Below are positions 40,201 to 51,379 of a DNA stretch of 64,000 nt, piece after piece. Source of the stretch: Symsagittifera roscoffensis (Eukaryota; Xenacoelomorpha; Acoela; Convolutidae); contig NC_087064.1 of the NCBI RefSeq assembly GCF_963678635.1, forward strand, positions 48,779,346 through 48,843,345, given 5' to 3'. Below the pieces are notes generated by a model, which saw only the letters and a program-made list of their open reading frames with translations, had not been told where the DNA came from and searched no databases. Made by a program: the position numbers and the translations under genes. Numbering within the stretch: position 1 is the first letter of the stretch; every line of letters begins with the position of its first letter.

Positions 40201-42009
40201 AATTTTGGTGAACATTTTTGCGTGAAAAATTTCTCTTTGTCACATGATCAATACAGCAGGTCACTCTGGCTGACGCGTCATCCAGGTTGATGAAGCAAAT
40301 ATTTTAATTGATCAATCAGTACCAACTGAATCACATCAAAGACCGGTGGTTGAAATTACCCATTTTAACTATGAGTGTCGATAGTTTAGATAGATTCTCC
40401 GATTATCAAGGAATCACCATTGTCAAATATTTATGAAAAGCTGTAGAGACGATGAATTATCGATGATAAGCTATCTTGCAGCGATGAATCAGGGTTCACA
40501 TTGTTTTCTCCGTGTTAGCTTGATTTTGACTCGTTTCGCTTAATAACAAAGATTAAAAAAACTGACGTTAGGCACATGTTCATCAAATATAAAAGACAGA
40601 AAAAAAATTACGATGGAGTAGTAGCAATTGAGGGAGAATTCAATTTACATCAGATGTTTTGATTGACGGTAATTGTTCGGATTAATATAAAACCATGATT
40701 CCTGGATGATTCCTTGATGATGGTTCGTTGAATTTTGACATAATTTTGTCATAAAAGAAAATTTGAATAATAACAAATATTTCGATTATTTTAACATTTT
40801 TTGCGAAAATTTTATGTTTTCGACTTGCAAGTTTTCAATCAAGCTCTGAATTGACTTTTTTCTCGGGCAAGGCTAGCCAATTGGTTTCTTTGTCGGAGCA
40901 TTGGGCCGATGGGGTGGATTGTTTCCTCGCTAAGAACTGGATCCATACCTTTATGAAAAAAGTCTAAAAAGTTTTTTTTTGCATCCTTCTCATAAAAACA
41001 TTATCGGTGAACCGGATCATTTTGATGATCTTTTATGATAGACTGAATGGTTTTGGAGTTTTTATAACCTTTATGGTCAAACTTCTATCCACATATTTGA
41101 ATCTTTCAATAGATAAGTAGCTTGGGTCATCAAGGATTACTGTCAAAAAAATCGTTTTGTTTTGCCTATGCTCAAAGTTTTTTTATGCATATGCCCAAGA
41201 CTTCCTTTTGCCAGAGAAATTGAACACATGAAAAAATGAAACCGGTAACAAGAAAGAAACCGGAACAAGAAAGGAAAGTGTTTTAAAAAAAACGAAAACG
41301 AATAAAATGAAACAAAAACTTGCATTACTCAAATTTTGAAGAACGTCAAATTCAAATATTTTCTTTACTTTTCTTCAAGTTTGATTGATGTTTTTTTCTT
41401 GGAATTGAGAACATAGTTATTTCAATCATCAGCTCTTAAAATCTACAACTTTTTAGTCCCTGAATAATTCAAGGCGTATCAGTGGGTATGCAAGGCGTAT
41501 CAGAAATTTTAAAGTTGATCAGAAGTCGATGATTTGCTATATCTCATCTTTTTGTTTATTCAAAAAATTTTCTGTAAATTTAATTAGTATAATTTTGATT
41601 TAGTTTGGCGTTCTATTATGATTTGGTTAGATGTTCTGTCATACCATTCTGAATAAATGAGATTAAAACTTTTTGAGAAATCAATTTGCAAAGTTTGATC
41701 GCTGTCAGCAAATATACGACCCGGCACGGATCCATCGATGAAACATTGCAAACTTATCGCTGATTAAAAAGTCTAGTTTTTCTGGCCATTTATAAAATCA
41801 ACGTTGATCTTATAAAAACACTGAGTCCTTAAAAAATGTTCAAAAAAATAGGTCTGAATGAATCAAAGATGGTTTCATAGGTAAATTAAACAATGATTTG
41901 TTGCAATAAAGATGCAGGTATAGAAGGGAATCTGTTTTCTACCATGTTTTTTGTAAAGAATTTTTTCGGTCAAACTAGTATTCAAATCTAGATTTCATGG
42001 CTCAATTGA
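40201..42009. other. AT-rich intergenic DNA
   Basis: No gene or repeat recognised; composition similar to other spacer. Confidence 0.5.
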
Positions 42010-42540
42010 CGAAGTTATCCAAATTCAATCTTCAACAAAACTGCTGGTGTCAGGGCGAAAATCTGAAGGTTCCGATTGTCTTCTAAGCTCTATAGAAAAT
42101 TGTTAGTTTTAAATCATTGTTGCAATATTAGAAAAAAATATATTTTCAATCTATGCCTAGTATTTTTTTTACGCACACGCAATGCAAAGTACATTGCGAT
42201 ATTTTTGATTTAGCAAACTTTTCAAAAGACCAAATAGCATCATGAATCAATTCAAGTTGATACTATTTCTACGAGGAATTAAATCTCCGTTTACGCGTGA
42301 ATAGCACAAAATTTATCGCTCGCTAATTATCCAAAGTATCTTTAAACCCCCATAAAATTACAAAAAAGGGCCACGAGTGTTTTCTTTAAACTTATACTCA
42401 AGACAACAATAGTTTTTTGTTGATAAAAACCGTCAGATTTTCCTGGCTAAAAGTTTGAAAGGCATCTGAAGAAAAGAAACACCTCGAGCACAAATATTCC
42501 ATTCCGTCACTTCCTTTGAAAGTCGGCACAATAAAACGTT
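42010..42540 (+). repeat. dispersed repeat family A, copy 3
   Basis: Motifs 'aactgctggtgtcagggcga', 'aaggttccgattgtcttc', 'aaacccccataaaa', 'caagacaacaatag' and 'tctgaagaaaagaaacacc' are in the same order as copy 1. Confidence 0.6.
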
Positions 42541-43905
42541 TCTTAAATTTCTGAATTTCTACACTTTAGAAGAATTCTTTTTTTGCAAAGATTGTGAAAG
42601 CTTGTGAAAATTTTAAATTAAAAATTCAAAATTAAAACGAAAATACTAATTACAAGTAGCTCTGCCGTTGCAAAAACAGTACAATTTAAAAATCATTTTT
42701 AATAAAATTAAAATCACAGCTGATGTTTTTGCAACATTTCAACAGGTTTTGCTCAAGACAATGAGGAAATTTCATCATGTTGAAGTAGGTCTACAAGCTA
42801 AACTTTTGTACAAGACTCTTTTTTCACTTCATTAGATTTCTAGAACAAAATTTAGTAAATAATACAGTTTGAGTGTCATTGGAAATATTGGGACCAATTA
42901 GCTTGCTTTAGAGCAGCTTGGAACGATTCGAAGCGCGGAATGATTGCACTATACTTCAACAACCCACGCCTTAACTTTAATTGACTATGATGACCTTTCA
43001 TTAGCGCTAGTAGTTTATATCGGAAAGAAATCCTAATTTTTAACTAGCTGTTAGCTACTAAAACCAACTTTTGAAACCGTAAAATGACAGAGGAAACCTT
43101 TTAAGTTCCACAAGCTAATTTTGGGCAATTGTAGATTATTAAAAGGATTTAAACTATTAAAATACGGTTTCCTAGCAACAAATTGTCACAAGCGACTCAT
43201 GATCACAAAACGTACATCTATGTTTGAAGAAAAGGAGATGATTTGTAGCAAGGTATTTAATTTTTTTTTATCAAATAATTTTTATCGCCTTAAAGATATA
43301 GAGTTCAAGATTATAAAGCTACTTAACTACTAAAGTGACAATTATAGAACAATCGAATTTTTGAGACATTTTTCTTGTAAAAATTGTACAATTTCTTAAA
43401 AATAACCTTTTGGACTCTTGGAATCTGAACAATGACTGGAAATGATATAAAAAAGGACTATATTCAAATGGTTTCAACCCTTCGTGACATCTTTCTCTTT
43501 GCCACTTACTGATTTTGTGAAGTTGAGCCTTGAATTTTAAGTCCAGCAATATTGTTCCGACTTTTTTTTTCAATTTCTTAAAGCATTCCTAAAGGCAGTC
43601 GGAAATTTCGGACTGCCTTCAAGTCGTAGTCTTATTTTTTCTTATAAAAAACTGGGTTTGACGCAATCATATTTATTTTATCATGTTTATTTTGGCGGAA
43701 AGGTAAGATTCAATGAAACTCTTGAATAATCTTAAAACTTAGGCAGCTAGTATCAAGTTTGATTATGATAAATTTTATTTCTGAAATGTGATTGATTGGG
43801 TTTGTCCGTCTCTTTCTTGTTTAGAACAGTTCTTGGAAAAGTATCTTCATTCCTTTATTTTGGTTGAGTAAAAGAGACAAATCGAATTTTTTTTTTCAAT
43901 TTTAG
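42541..43905. other. region upstream of the receptor exon
   Basis: Should contain the upstream intron and perhaps the first exon of the receptor gene. No exon can be assigned. Ends with the acceptor 'tttttttcaattttag' before 43,906. Confidence 0.5.
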
Positions 43906-44241
43906 CGGGGAACTTGGTGCGGCGTTCACGTCTGGCATTTCGGACGAGATCCAGTTCAGCATATCGACGGCGCAGACGCTGATAGCGCTAGTCGGCATAA
44001 TGGGCAATTCGGCCGTGATATACGCCTACCACGGTAAGAACAACAGGGTGATAAGCGAGCACCTGGTAATGGTTCTGGCTGCGATTGATGTGTTGTGTTG
44101 TGTGTATTGGGCCACTAGTAATACTCTGAAGGTGTTCTATGACCACCGACTGCCCCTGGAACTTTGTCTCCCAGACCACTTTATGCAGTCTTTCTTCACT
44201 CTGGTGTCCATGCTCATGATGGTCCTCACAGCTGGCAACAG
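43906..44241 (+). CDS. rhodopsin-class GPCR, exon with TM1-TM3
   Basis: An internal exon, clearly more GC-rich than its flanks. Acceptor TTTTAG is at 43,905 and donor CAG/GTGTGT follows 44,241. It encodes a short extracellular end and TM1 with the GN signature (ALVGIMGNSAVIYAY). TM2 follows with the conserved Asp (LAAIDVLCC), then a Cys before TM3 and TM3 ending LTAGN. The Arg codon of the E/DRY position is split by the intron. No in-frame ATG lies before TM1, so the start codon is in an upstream exon I cannot place. The product is a plasma-membrane receptor signalling through G proteins; ligand unknown. Confidence 0.85.
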
Positions 44242-44502
44242 GTGTGTGCATGTTTCAGTTTTCATAGTCAATGCCAAAACACTGCACGCCATTTGATCAA
44301 AACAAGTTATACAACCTAAGACAATAGATTTTTTCACAAAACCGACAAAAACGCTGCAAAAAAAAACTTTTTTCAAAAAGTTAAGTCAGTTACTATTCTT
44401 GACTTTTGGAACTTTGCGTTAACCCACTCCTTTAATTTAAAAAAACCATCGTTTACACCTGAAACTGAAGACAAAAATTCATTGAAACTATCTTTGATTT
44501 AG
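44242..44502 (+). other. 261-bp intron in the receptor gene
   Basis: GT-AG intron (GTGTGTGC...TTTGATTTAG) interrupting the Arg codon of the E/DRY-like motif. The flanking exon frames join cleanly. Confidence 0.88.
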
Positions 44503-45601
44503 GTTTATTGCTGTGGTTTACCCTCTCAAATACGGAACTATCTTCTCGTCGAAACTAGTAATGAGACTAGTTGTGGCCATATTTAGCATCTCTATCATCC
44601 AATCCTCACTCTTCGCCCCAATTTGCTTCTTCTACAACAACATTTTCCCCAAATACGAACAACAAATACTCATCATGAGCAACCATTACTGGACTATCAG
44701 TACATGTATGTGCTACCTGATTATCATCATAGCCATCACTTATTTCTCAGCCCGCTCAGCTATCAATCTGAAACAGAGTATCAAAACAGCTGAAAAACTA
44801 AGGAAAGGGCCTGAAAAGATGCAGCTAATCGCTTCACCTTCGAAGCCGACGCGAGCTCACGAGCAGGACGGACAAAAAGGCAAAGAGGATATCCAAGACT
44901 ATCAGGGTGAGAACAACCTAACTGAGCACATTGCTCAAAGGTCAAGCGCCATTGACCCAGTTTCAGTCGCTTCTGCAAAGCCGATGCCGAGCACACGAGG
45001 CTCGTTCGGAAGCAAACTAACTCTCGGATATCAGAAGTCCGAGTGCGGAGATAGCGTGTCGAGTTGCCCCATGGGAGCTGATCGCTGCTCGTCAGCTGAC
45101 GTTATACATGCATCTAAAAGGGCGAAATCTAAAACAATGCAGCGCGATCTGAGACTGACGAAAGCGTTGCTAGCCGTCGCATCAGCTTACATAATATGCT
45201 GCACGCCATATACGCTATACTTAGCGGTTTTCCGTCTCATGCCATATGAACTTCTGGACAAAATTTCGCCGACTACTCAAATGGGAACAAAGCTGATTGT
45301 TCACACCTTGTACTTGTTCAACTACGTTATAAACCCATTCACGTATCTTGTTTTCAACGAATTTTTTCGAGGTCAAATCAGCAAACTGCCAATTCTGAGA
45401 CGATTCAGACACAAATTGATTCGCCAAGAGGAAGCAAATGTTGAAAACAACAACGCCAACGAGCCGGAAGAGCGCCCTGATGACATCCCCCGCAACAACG
45501 AGGAGCATCGGAAGGTGGCACTGGCTACTCGCAGTCTGCCGTCGACGGATCAACGCGGAGAAACTTTCTCCACCGAAACGAACGCACATCAAGTCGCGTG
45601 A
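44503..45601 (+). CDS. rhodopsin-class GPCR, last exon with TM4-TM7
   Basis: Acceptor TTTAG at 44,502. The first bases complete the Arg codon, giving NRFIAVVYPLKYG, the E/DRY region with Asn in place of the acid-Arg pair's Asp. TM4 is VMRLVVAIFSISII and TM5 is CMCYLIIIIAITY. The third intracellular loop is long, about 130 residues, and rich in Ser, Lys and Glu. TM6 carries the CxxP core (IICCTPYTLYLAVF). TM7 ends NPFTYLVF, an NPxxY match. A polar tail of about 80 residues ends at TGA 45,599-45,601. Fits a divergent invertebrate rhodopsin-class orphan; the subfamily is not recognised. Confidence 0.9.
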
Positions 45602-45960
45602 ACATTTTGGTGGCTTTTTACAAAAACAAAAATGCTGCTTATGTATAAATCCTATCAAGTCGCTTAATTTGTGTCGCTTCCCATAAGTTTTTTTGTAGTG
45701 CATATTAATCTGTATATTTTGAAATGAACTATTTTGAACGGAACAGTGTACAATTGAGAAAAAATTAAAACGTAAATTCGACCCTCCTTCATTTGATTGT
45801 TTCCAAATGCTTTTGTTGATGTACAAATACATTTTTATCATTATAGGTAAATATCAGATCAGAGTACTAATTGAAATTATATCTAAAAATCAGATCAGAG
45901 TACTAATTGAAATTATATTTTTGTTTTTTCATTATATAAAAAGATTCTGATGATATTAGT
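45602..45960. other. convergent 3' ends of the receptor and NHL genes
   Basis: A 359-bp gap shared by two facing genes. A variant polyadenylation word ATTAAA lies at 45,764-45,769 for the plus-strand gene. A short duplication, 'aaaatcagatcagagtactaat' like, is present at about 45,852-45,912. Confidence 0.5.
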
Positions 45961-46305
45961 TTAAAATATTAGTAATTTTCCTTGATTTGACTCCAAAAGC
46001 ACAATCTGTCCTTCCGAATTGACCGCAAGTTTCGATGCCTGTCCTGTCTTGGTTGAAAAAGGGTCGAACTGACCGCAAAGTTTTCCCTCCTTGTTGAAAA
46101 CGAGAACTTTTCTCCCGCTGCTATCGAGAACTAAAAAGTTGCCCTCGTTGTCCACGGCAGTGTCATGGGGTCTCCATTTGCGACCCTGGATTTTGGGCTC
46201 GTCAAGATTGAATTCCCAAAGTAGTTCACCGGTTGAGTTGAGAACTCTGAGAAAGACACTTTTGCAGCTGCCGACAACTAGAAGCGTCTCTTCTAAAGTC
46301 TTTCC
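45961..46305 (-). CDS. NHL-repeat protein, last exon
   Basis: Terminal exon of 114 codons plus stop. On the minus strand it follows the acceptor TTATCTTTCAG in phase 0. It encodes about two and a half NHL repeats, for example PHDTAVDNEGNFLVLDSS followed by RKVLVFNKEGKL, then ASKLAVNSEGQIVLLES and GKLLIF at the C-end. NHL repeats form beta-propellers, commonly at the C-terminus of TRIM-NHL ubiquitin ligases and related RNA- or protein-binding proteins. The upstream exons are not found in the window: 46,770-47,330 beyond it is retroelement debris. Which NHL subfamily cannot be told. Confidence 0.8.
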   Translation of the reverse strand, partial: GKTLEETLLVVGSCKSVFLRVLNSTGELLWEFNLDEPKIQGRKWRPHDTAVDNEGNFLVLDSSGRKVLVFNKEGKLCGQFDPFSTKTGQASKLAVNSEGQIVLLESNQGKLLIF

Positions 46306-46769
46306 CTGAAAGATAATCAAAACTCATTATTTAGATTTCAATCAATGAGAGGTAGCAGATTAACGGGTAGTTTCTCCGCGTCAAGTTAGAATTGCAAGCG
46401 CACTTAAGACCAAAATATATCCATAAGTGAAGTAAAGGGGTTTTTTCTGAGGTATATCAGCAGTTACGAAAAACAGCTCCACTCCAGGCTTTTTTGGAAG
46501 TTTATTAGGTTTTTTGCAGCTAGTTTAAATTATCAAAACCATATTGAAAATTAAATGTAAGCTTTGATAAATGTACGCTACCTGTACAGACAATTTTGAG
46601 AGAGTTGGATTTTTTTTTACTGTAAATTTGATTCGACTGTTAATGATTTTACAAAAGATAGTAAACACTTTTTAAAATGAAAAAAATCAGTTTTTTGGGT
46701 CGTTACGAGATCAAGGACTTTCAACAAAAATGGTTTTAAACAATTTATGAGATCTTGTGCAACTTTAAA
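46306..46769. other. probable intron of the NHL gene
   Basis: No coding matches; AT-rich. Lies between the NHL exon and the retroelement relic. Confidence 0.45.
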
Positions 46770-47330
46770 ATGAACATTTTTTCTCGGCACAAACTATTCT
46801 CCCGGCACAAAGTTGAGTTAGTCGTCGACCTTCATCAGATTAAAAGGACAGCTGGTTTTTCTGGCTGATGCTTTTTTCAGTATCTCTCCATCTGGAAAAA
46901 GGTGGTACTGCAGGTGTTTGCGATCAGCTTGTGAAATAAATATGAGCCTGAGAAAAAAACTTCTCCAACTTTGTCACCACAAACAAAATCGCTAGACCTT
47001 TTCCTTTAATAATGCATTAGTTAGAGCTAGCTGCTGATAGTTTTCTTGAAACCTGAATCATTGTAGGACCTTCATGCGAATGAATAAAGCCAACTGCGTG
47101 ATCGGATGCATCGGCGGACACCGCAATTTCTTTGTAAAAAAAGTAAGTTTAAACAACTAGCTTTGAGGTGACGTTTTCCAAGTAGTCCTTCATTGAGCGC
47201 CACCAGACCTTTTTTAATTGACTTCTTGGTGTTCCATAGAACTATGCATTGTCTTGGAAATTAATAAAACCTCCGATTGTATTGAGAATTATCTGGACGC
47301 AGTTTTGAAAAACTGAGATGAAAAAGTTCT
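46770..47330 (-). pseudogene. dead Ty3/gypsy-like RT and RNase H fragment
   Basis: The minus strand reads SVFQNCVQIILNTIGG, then FINFQDNA (the degraded RT YxDD box) and FYGTPRSQ, in one frame with scattered stops. In neighbouring frames follow IAVSADASDHAVG, QVSRKLSAA, KGLAILFVVTKLEKFF and LNFVPG, the ordered blocks of a Ty3-type RNase H. The second catalytic Asp is replaced and several stops and frame changes break it, so it cannot be active. It is clearly different from the large element's RT (YLDD, DASNFG), so it is an older, unrelated insertion. The part at 47,270 and beyond is also the first unit of the 414-bp array. Confidence 0.75.
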
Positions 47331-48926
47331 TCAACCATTAGCACATTTTGACCAGACCGAGCTGGGTGTTGACATTACCTGTTTTTGCGTGTTTTTTGAT
47401 CTCGTGATAGTGGTGCGCATCATAAAAGTCCCAGAAGGATACTGTGCTTGATTAATAAACTGTACGGCAGCTTGCGTTTACAGTAGATTTTCACCTGTTT
47501 TAATTTTACTTGCCTAAATTAATATGATTTTTGAAGCCTGCTTTTTCATGTCCCGATATACATTTCAACTGTGACATCTGGGTTTTCAGTTCAACTGTTT
47601 TTTGAATTGTGGAAAAATCTAGTTTTGAGCAGTTTCATGAAATCAACCAAGAGAGTCATTTTCACCTTCTCCTTGATTCTAAACCTCCGATTGTTTTGAG
47701 AATTATCTGGACGCAGTTTTGAAAAACTGAGATGCAAAAGTTCTTCAACCATTAGCACATTTTGACCAGACCGAGCTGGGTGTTGACATTACCTGTTTTT
47801 GCGTGTTTTTTTGATCTCGTGATAGTGGTGCGCATGTTAAAAGTCCCAGAAGGATGCTGTGCTTGATTAATAAACTGTACGGCAGCTTGCGTTTACAGTA
47901 GATTTTCACCTGTTTTAATTTTACTTGCCTCAATTAATATAATGTTTGAAACCTGCTTTTTCATGTCCCGATATACATTTCAACTGTGACATCTGGGTTT
48001 TCAGTTCAACTGTTTTTTGAATTGTGGAAAAATCTAGTTTTGAGCAGTTTCATGAAATCAACCAAGAGAGTCATTTTCACCTTCTCCTTGATTCTAAACC
48101 TCCGATTGTTTTGAGAATTATCTGGACGCAGTTTTGAAAAACTGAGATGCAAAAGTTCTTCAACCATTAGCACATTTTGACCAGACCGAGCTGGGTGTTG
48201 ATATTACCTGTTTTTGCGTGTTTTTTGATCTCGTGATAGTGGTGCGCATGTTAAAAGTCCCAGAAGGATGCTGTGCTTGATTAATAAACTGTACGGCAGC
48301 TTGCGTTTACAGTAGATTTTCACCTGTTTTAATTTTACTTGCCTCAATTAATATAATGTTTGAAACCTGCTAATTCATGTCCCGATATACATTTCAACTG
48401 TGACATCTGGGTTTTCAGTTCAACTGTTTTTTGAATTGTGGAAAAATCTAGTTTTGAGCAGTTTCATGAAATCAACCAAGAGAGTCATTTTCACCTTCTC
48501 CTTGATTCTAAACCTCCGATTGTTTTGAGAATTATCTGGACGCAGTTTTGAAAAACTGAGATGAAAAAGTTCTTCAACCATTAGCACATTTTGACCAGAC
48601 CGAGCTGGGTGTTGACATTACCTGTTTTTGCGTGTTTTTTGATCTCGTGATAGTGGTGCGCATCATAAAAGTCCCAGAAGGATACTGTGCTTGATTAATA
48701 AACTGTACGGCAGCTTGCGTTTACAGTAGACTTTCACCTGTTTTAATTTTACTTGCCTAAATTAATATGATTTTTGAAGCCTGCTTTTTCATGTCCCGAT
48801 ATACATTTCAACTGTGACATCTGGGTTTTCAGTTCAACTGTTTTTTGAATTGTGGAAAAATCTAGTTTTGAGCAGTTTCATGAAATCAACCAAGAGAGTC
48901 ATTTTCACCTTCTCCTTGTTTCTAAA
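47270..48926. repeat. four tandem 414-415-bp repeats
   Basis: The marker 'cctccgattg' starts at 47,270, 47,684, 48,099 and 48,513, and a diverged 'ccgtcgatta' at 48,927 closes the array. Identity is about 97% or more. Units 1 and 4 share one set of variants (gatgaaaaag, catcataaaag, gatactg, atgatttttgaag). Units 2 and 3 share another (gatgcaaaag, catgttaaaag, gatgctg, ataatgtttgaaa). On the minus strand the unit includes RT-like sequence (NTQLGLVKM, SVFQNCVQIIL), so it was amplified from the dead RT. Confidence 0.95.
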
Positions 48927-49200
48927 CCGTCGATTATTTTTTTTATCAAGAGCTACACGGGTGTGCTGTGGCTTTGCAATACCTTGTAGATGTCACTGAG
49001 CATATTCTCACTGAGGTTAATTCAAGAAAACAGACCACTCAACTTCATGATTGTTTTTATATCACATTGACTGAGAACGAGGGTCATCCTTTGAAGGTCT
49101 GTCGGTTTCATTCCTTATGCAGCACTGTTGACTTTGCATTCAGCCAATATTTTGTTAGTTTGGGAAAAAATTTTTAGATGCAGATATTTTGACTCTTTTC
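48927..49200. other. spacer between the 414-bp array and the mosaic repeat block
   Basis: About 270 bp, somewhat less AT-rich. A 70-codon plus-strand frame (48,968-49,177) has no recognisable match. Possibly further debris of the same retroelement. Confidence 0.35.
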
Positions 49201-49535
49201 TTGCAGCGTTTGGCAAAACTAGAACACAAACAAATAGTGTACAACTATCCAACGCTCTACATCTCTCCAACCCCTCACGCCCCCCAGCTGCCCAACCTCC
49301 CCTCCCAACCCACAACGCACCCCCCTCACAATCACCCCAACCACGTACCCCATATTCTCATTCTCTTCCTTATTCACCCCTAGCATCTGTTCATCTATCA
49401 TTACAAGGCCAAACTGTGCACTGGATAGGCGCACAATTTTTTTGTGTCTGTATTTTCCTGGATTCCAGAGACAAATCTTTAAACAGGTTTAAGTTTTGTC
49501 GAAACATTTAAAGAAAACGAAAGGACCAGAGCATA

Positions 49536-49952
49536 CACTCAAAAAAAAGTTAAGGTAAATTTACCTTAAAAAATACCTTAAAACACCTTAACAATTAAGG
49601 TAAATTTGCACTACCTTAAGTACACCTTAACTTACCTTAAAACACCTTAAAAATTTACCTTAAATCACCTTAAAAGTTAAGGTGTATCAACCTTAAAAAA
49701 CACCTTAAAAAATTTTTTTATAGGTAAATTTACCTTAAAAATTTACCTTAAAAAAGTAGGTAATTTAACTACATTTACCTTAACATTAAGGTGTTTTTAC
49801 CTTAAATTTTTACCTTAAAAACACAAAAGTTAAGGTAAAATAACCTTAAATGTTAAGGTAAAAAACCTTAATTCTCTTCACTTTTACATACATACATTCA
49901 TACATACATACATACATACATACATACATACATACATACATACATACATACA

Positions 49953-49986
<34 letters not shown>

Positions 49987-50455
49987 CATACATACATACA
50001 TACATACATACATACATACATACATACATACATACATACATACATACATACATACATACATACATACATACATACATACATACATACATACATACATACA
50101 TACATACATACATACATACATACACACATACATACATACATACATGCATACAAATATACTTAGAAAAAACTTTATCACTTATATGGTTGAACTGAAAATT
50201 TGATAGGTGGGCTACGAGATCCAATGTTTATCTCAAAATACCTTATTCCTTATTCCTGTTTAGTTAAATGCATTCCTAAAAACTTTTAGTAAAATTAAGG
50301 TTGAGTTAAGGTAAATTACCTTAATTCAGTTAAGGTAAATTTTACCCTAACAAAATTTTAAGGTAAAGTTAAGGTAATGTTAGGGTAAATTTTACCTTAA
50401 TTTTCTTTTACCTTAACTCATTTAGGGTAATTTTACCTTAACATTTTTTTGAGTG
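49536..50455. mobile_element. 920-bp TA-duplicating element made of AAGGTAA palindromes
   Basis: Termini CACTCAAAAAAAAGTTAAGG and its inverted partner (TTAACATTTTTTTGAGTG), with TA on each side (49,534-49,535 and 50,456-50,457). The copy at 58,926-58,927 preserves the empty site 'gagcaTAcacag'. Both halves consist of dozens of AAGGTAA/TTACCTT words in both orientations, flanking a long CATA microsatellite. No transposase. TA duplication fits a non-autonomous Tc1/mariner-type element, though other TA-targeting superfamilies are possible. Confidence 0.85.
49886..50155. repeat. (CATA)n microsatellite, about 270 bp
   Basis: Almost uninterrupted tetranucleotide run in the middle of the 920-bp element. 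Long frames through it read Cys-Met-Tyr-Val repeats and are artefacts. Confidence 0.98.
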
Positions 50456-51379
50456 TACACAGTTTGGCCTCGTAATGATGCTGGAGGGGGTAACGGTGAG
50501 GGTGGGATAGTGTGTGCATGGGTGGGGGGACAGTAGAAACTAAAAGTTAAGTCATTTTATCTAAGGCAACACAAGCTGAGCCAAAAGCAACGCTAAGTTT
50601 TTAAAAATTTCAGAGTAGTTTAAAAAATATATGGTCATGTGTGATTATAATTGATCCGAATTGAATTTTTTGTTTGATACAACTTCAGGCTATAATCCAT
50701 TTTCTATTTATCAAAATTGAATATTTCAACATCATGTATAGACGACTTACAATAAAAATTTAATATAAATGATTTTTGTCCTTTAAATTCCAGTGCTAAA
50801 AATTCAAAAGGCCTAAAGTTGAAACAAATCTAGAAAAAAGGCGAAAAAAATTGAATGTCGAAACAACAGGGGCAGATCAAATGTTTTATATGGAACGTGA
50901 TTTTTTTTAGGTCGGTCAAATTGATTTTCCGAGCACGTTGTTTCAAAAAATTGTTATTGGGCACTTTTTGAAATGTTTTTACCATGAAAAAATTAAGTTA
51001 TTTTTCCCTCCGTTCCTAAAACCAGCCCTGAAAAATAAATGGAAACTAAATATGAGAAAGAAAAAGAACATTAGCTAAAAACTTTCAAACGTTACTAACA
51101 GCACGCTTGAAATTTCATAGTCTTACTGAAAGCACAAAATTTCTTTCGTTGAAATCATGGGCCGCATTCGGCTAGGGTTCTTTCAAAAAATTTAAAAACT
51201 TTGCTTGACCACCTTCAACGTCCGAGTTTTCCCAAGCGACCATAAAGACTATTTTTAGCGGACAAATTTGCCTGTTCCAATCAAAACTAATCATAACTGG
51301 CAGATCGGATGCAGTATTTTTTCGACGCTTTTTTGCTCGTCGGCCAATCCGAAATATCATCAAATTCCTACCAAAAACA

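Larger units (their letters stand above)
49397..50479. mobile_element. 161-bp inverted-repeat element, copy 0, interrupted
   Basis: Left end ATCATTACAAGGCCAAACTG at 49,397 and its inverted counterpart ending CTCGTAATGAT at 50,479 form 22-bp terminal repeats with one mismatch. Without the nested 920-bp element and its duplicated TA it is 161 bp. No clear target duplication. Confidence 0.7.

Noticed and set aside
47270-48926. CRISPR-like array
   Set aside because: Repeats are 414 bp and directly abutting with no spacers, in a eukaryotic setting.
49846-50224. Three long frames of Met-Tyr-Val-Cys repeats
   Set aside because: Produced by the CATA microsatellite, which is open in several frames.
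51172-51363. 63-codon minus-strand frame repeated at 54,052 and 59,640
   Set aside because: Its conservation is explained by the recent duplications; no domain and no sign of codon-level selection between copies.
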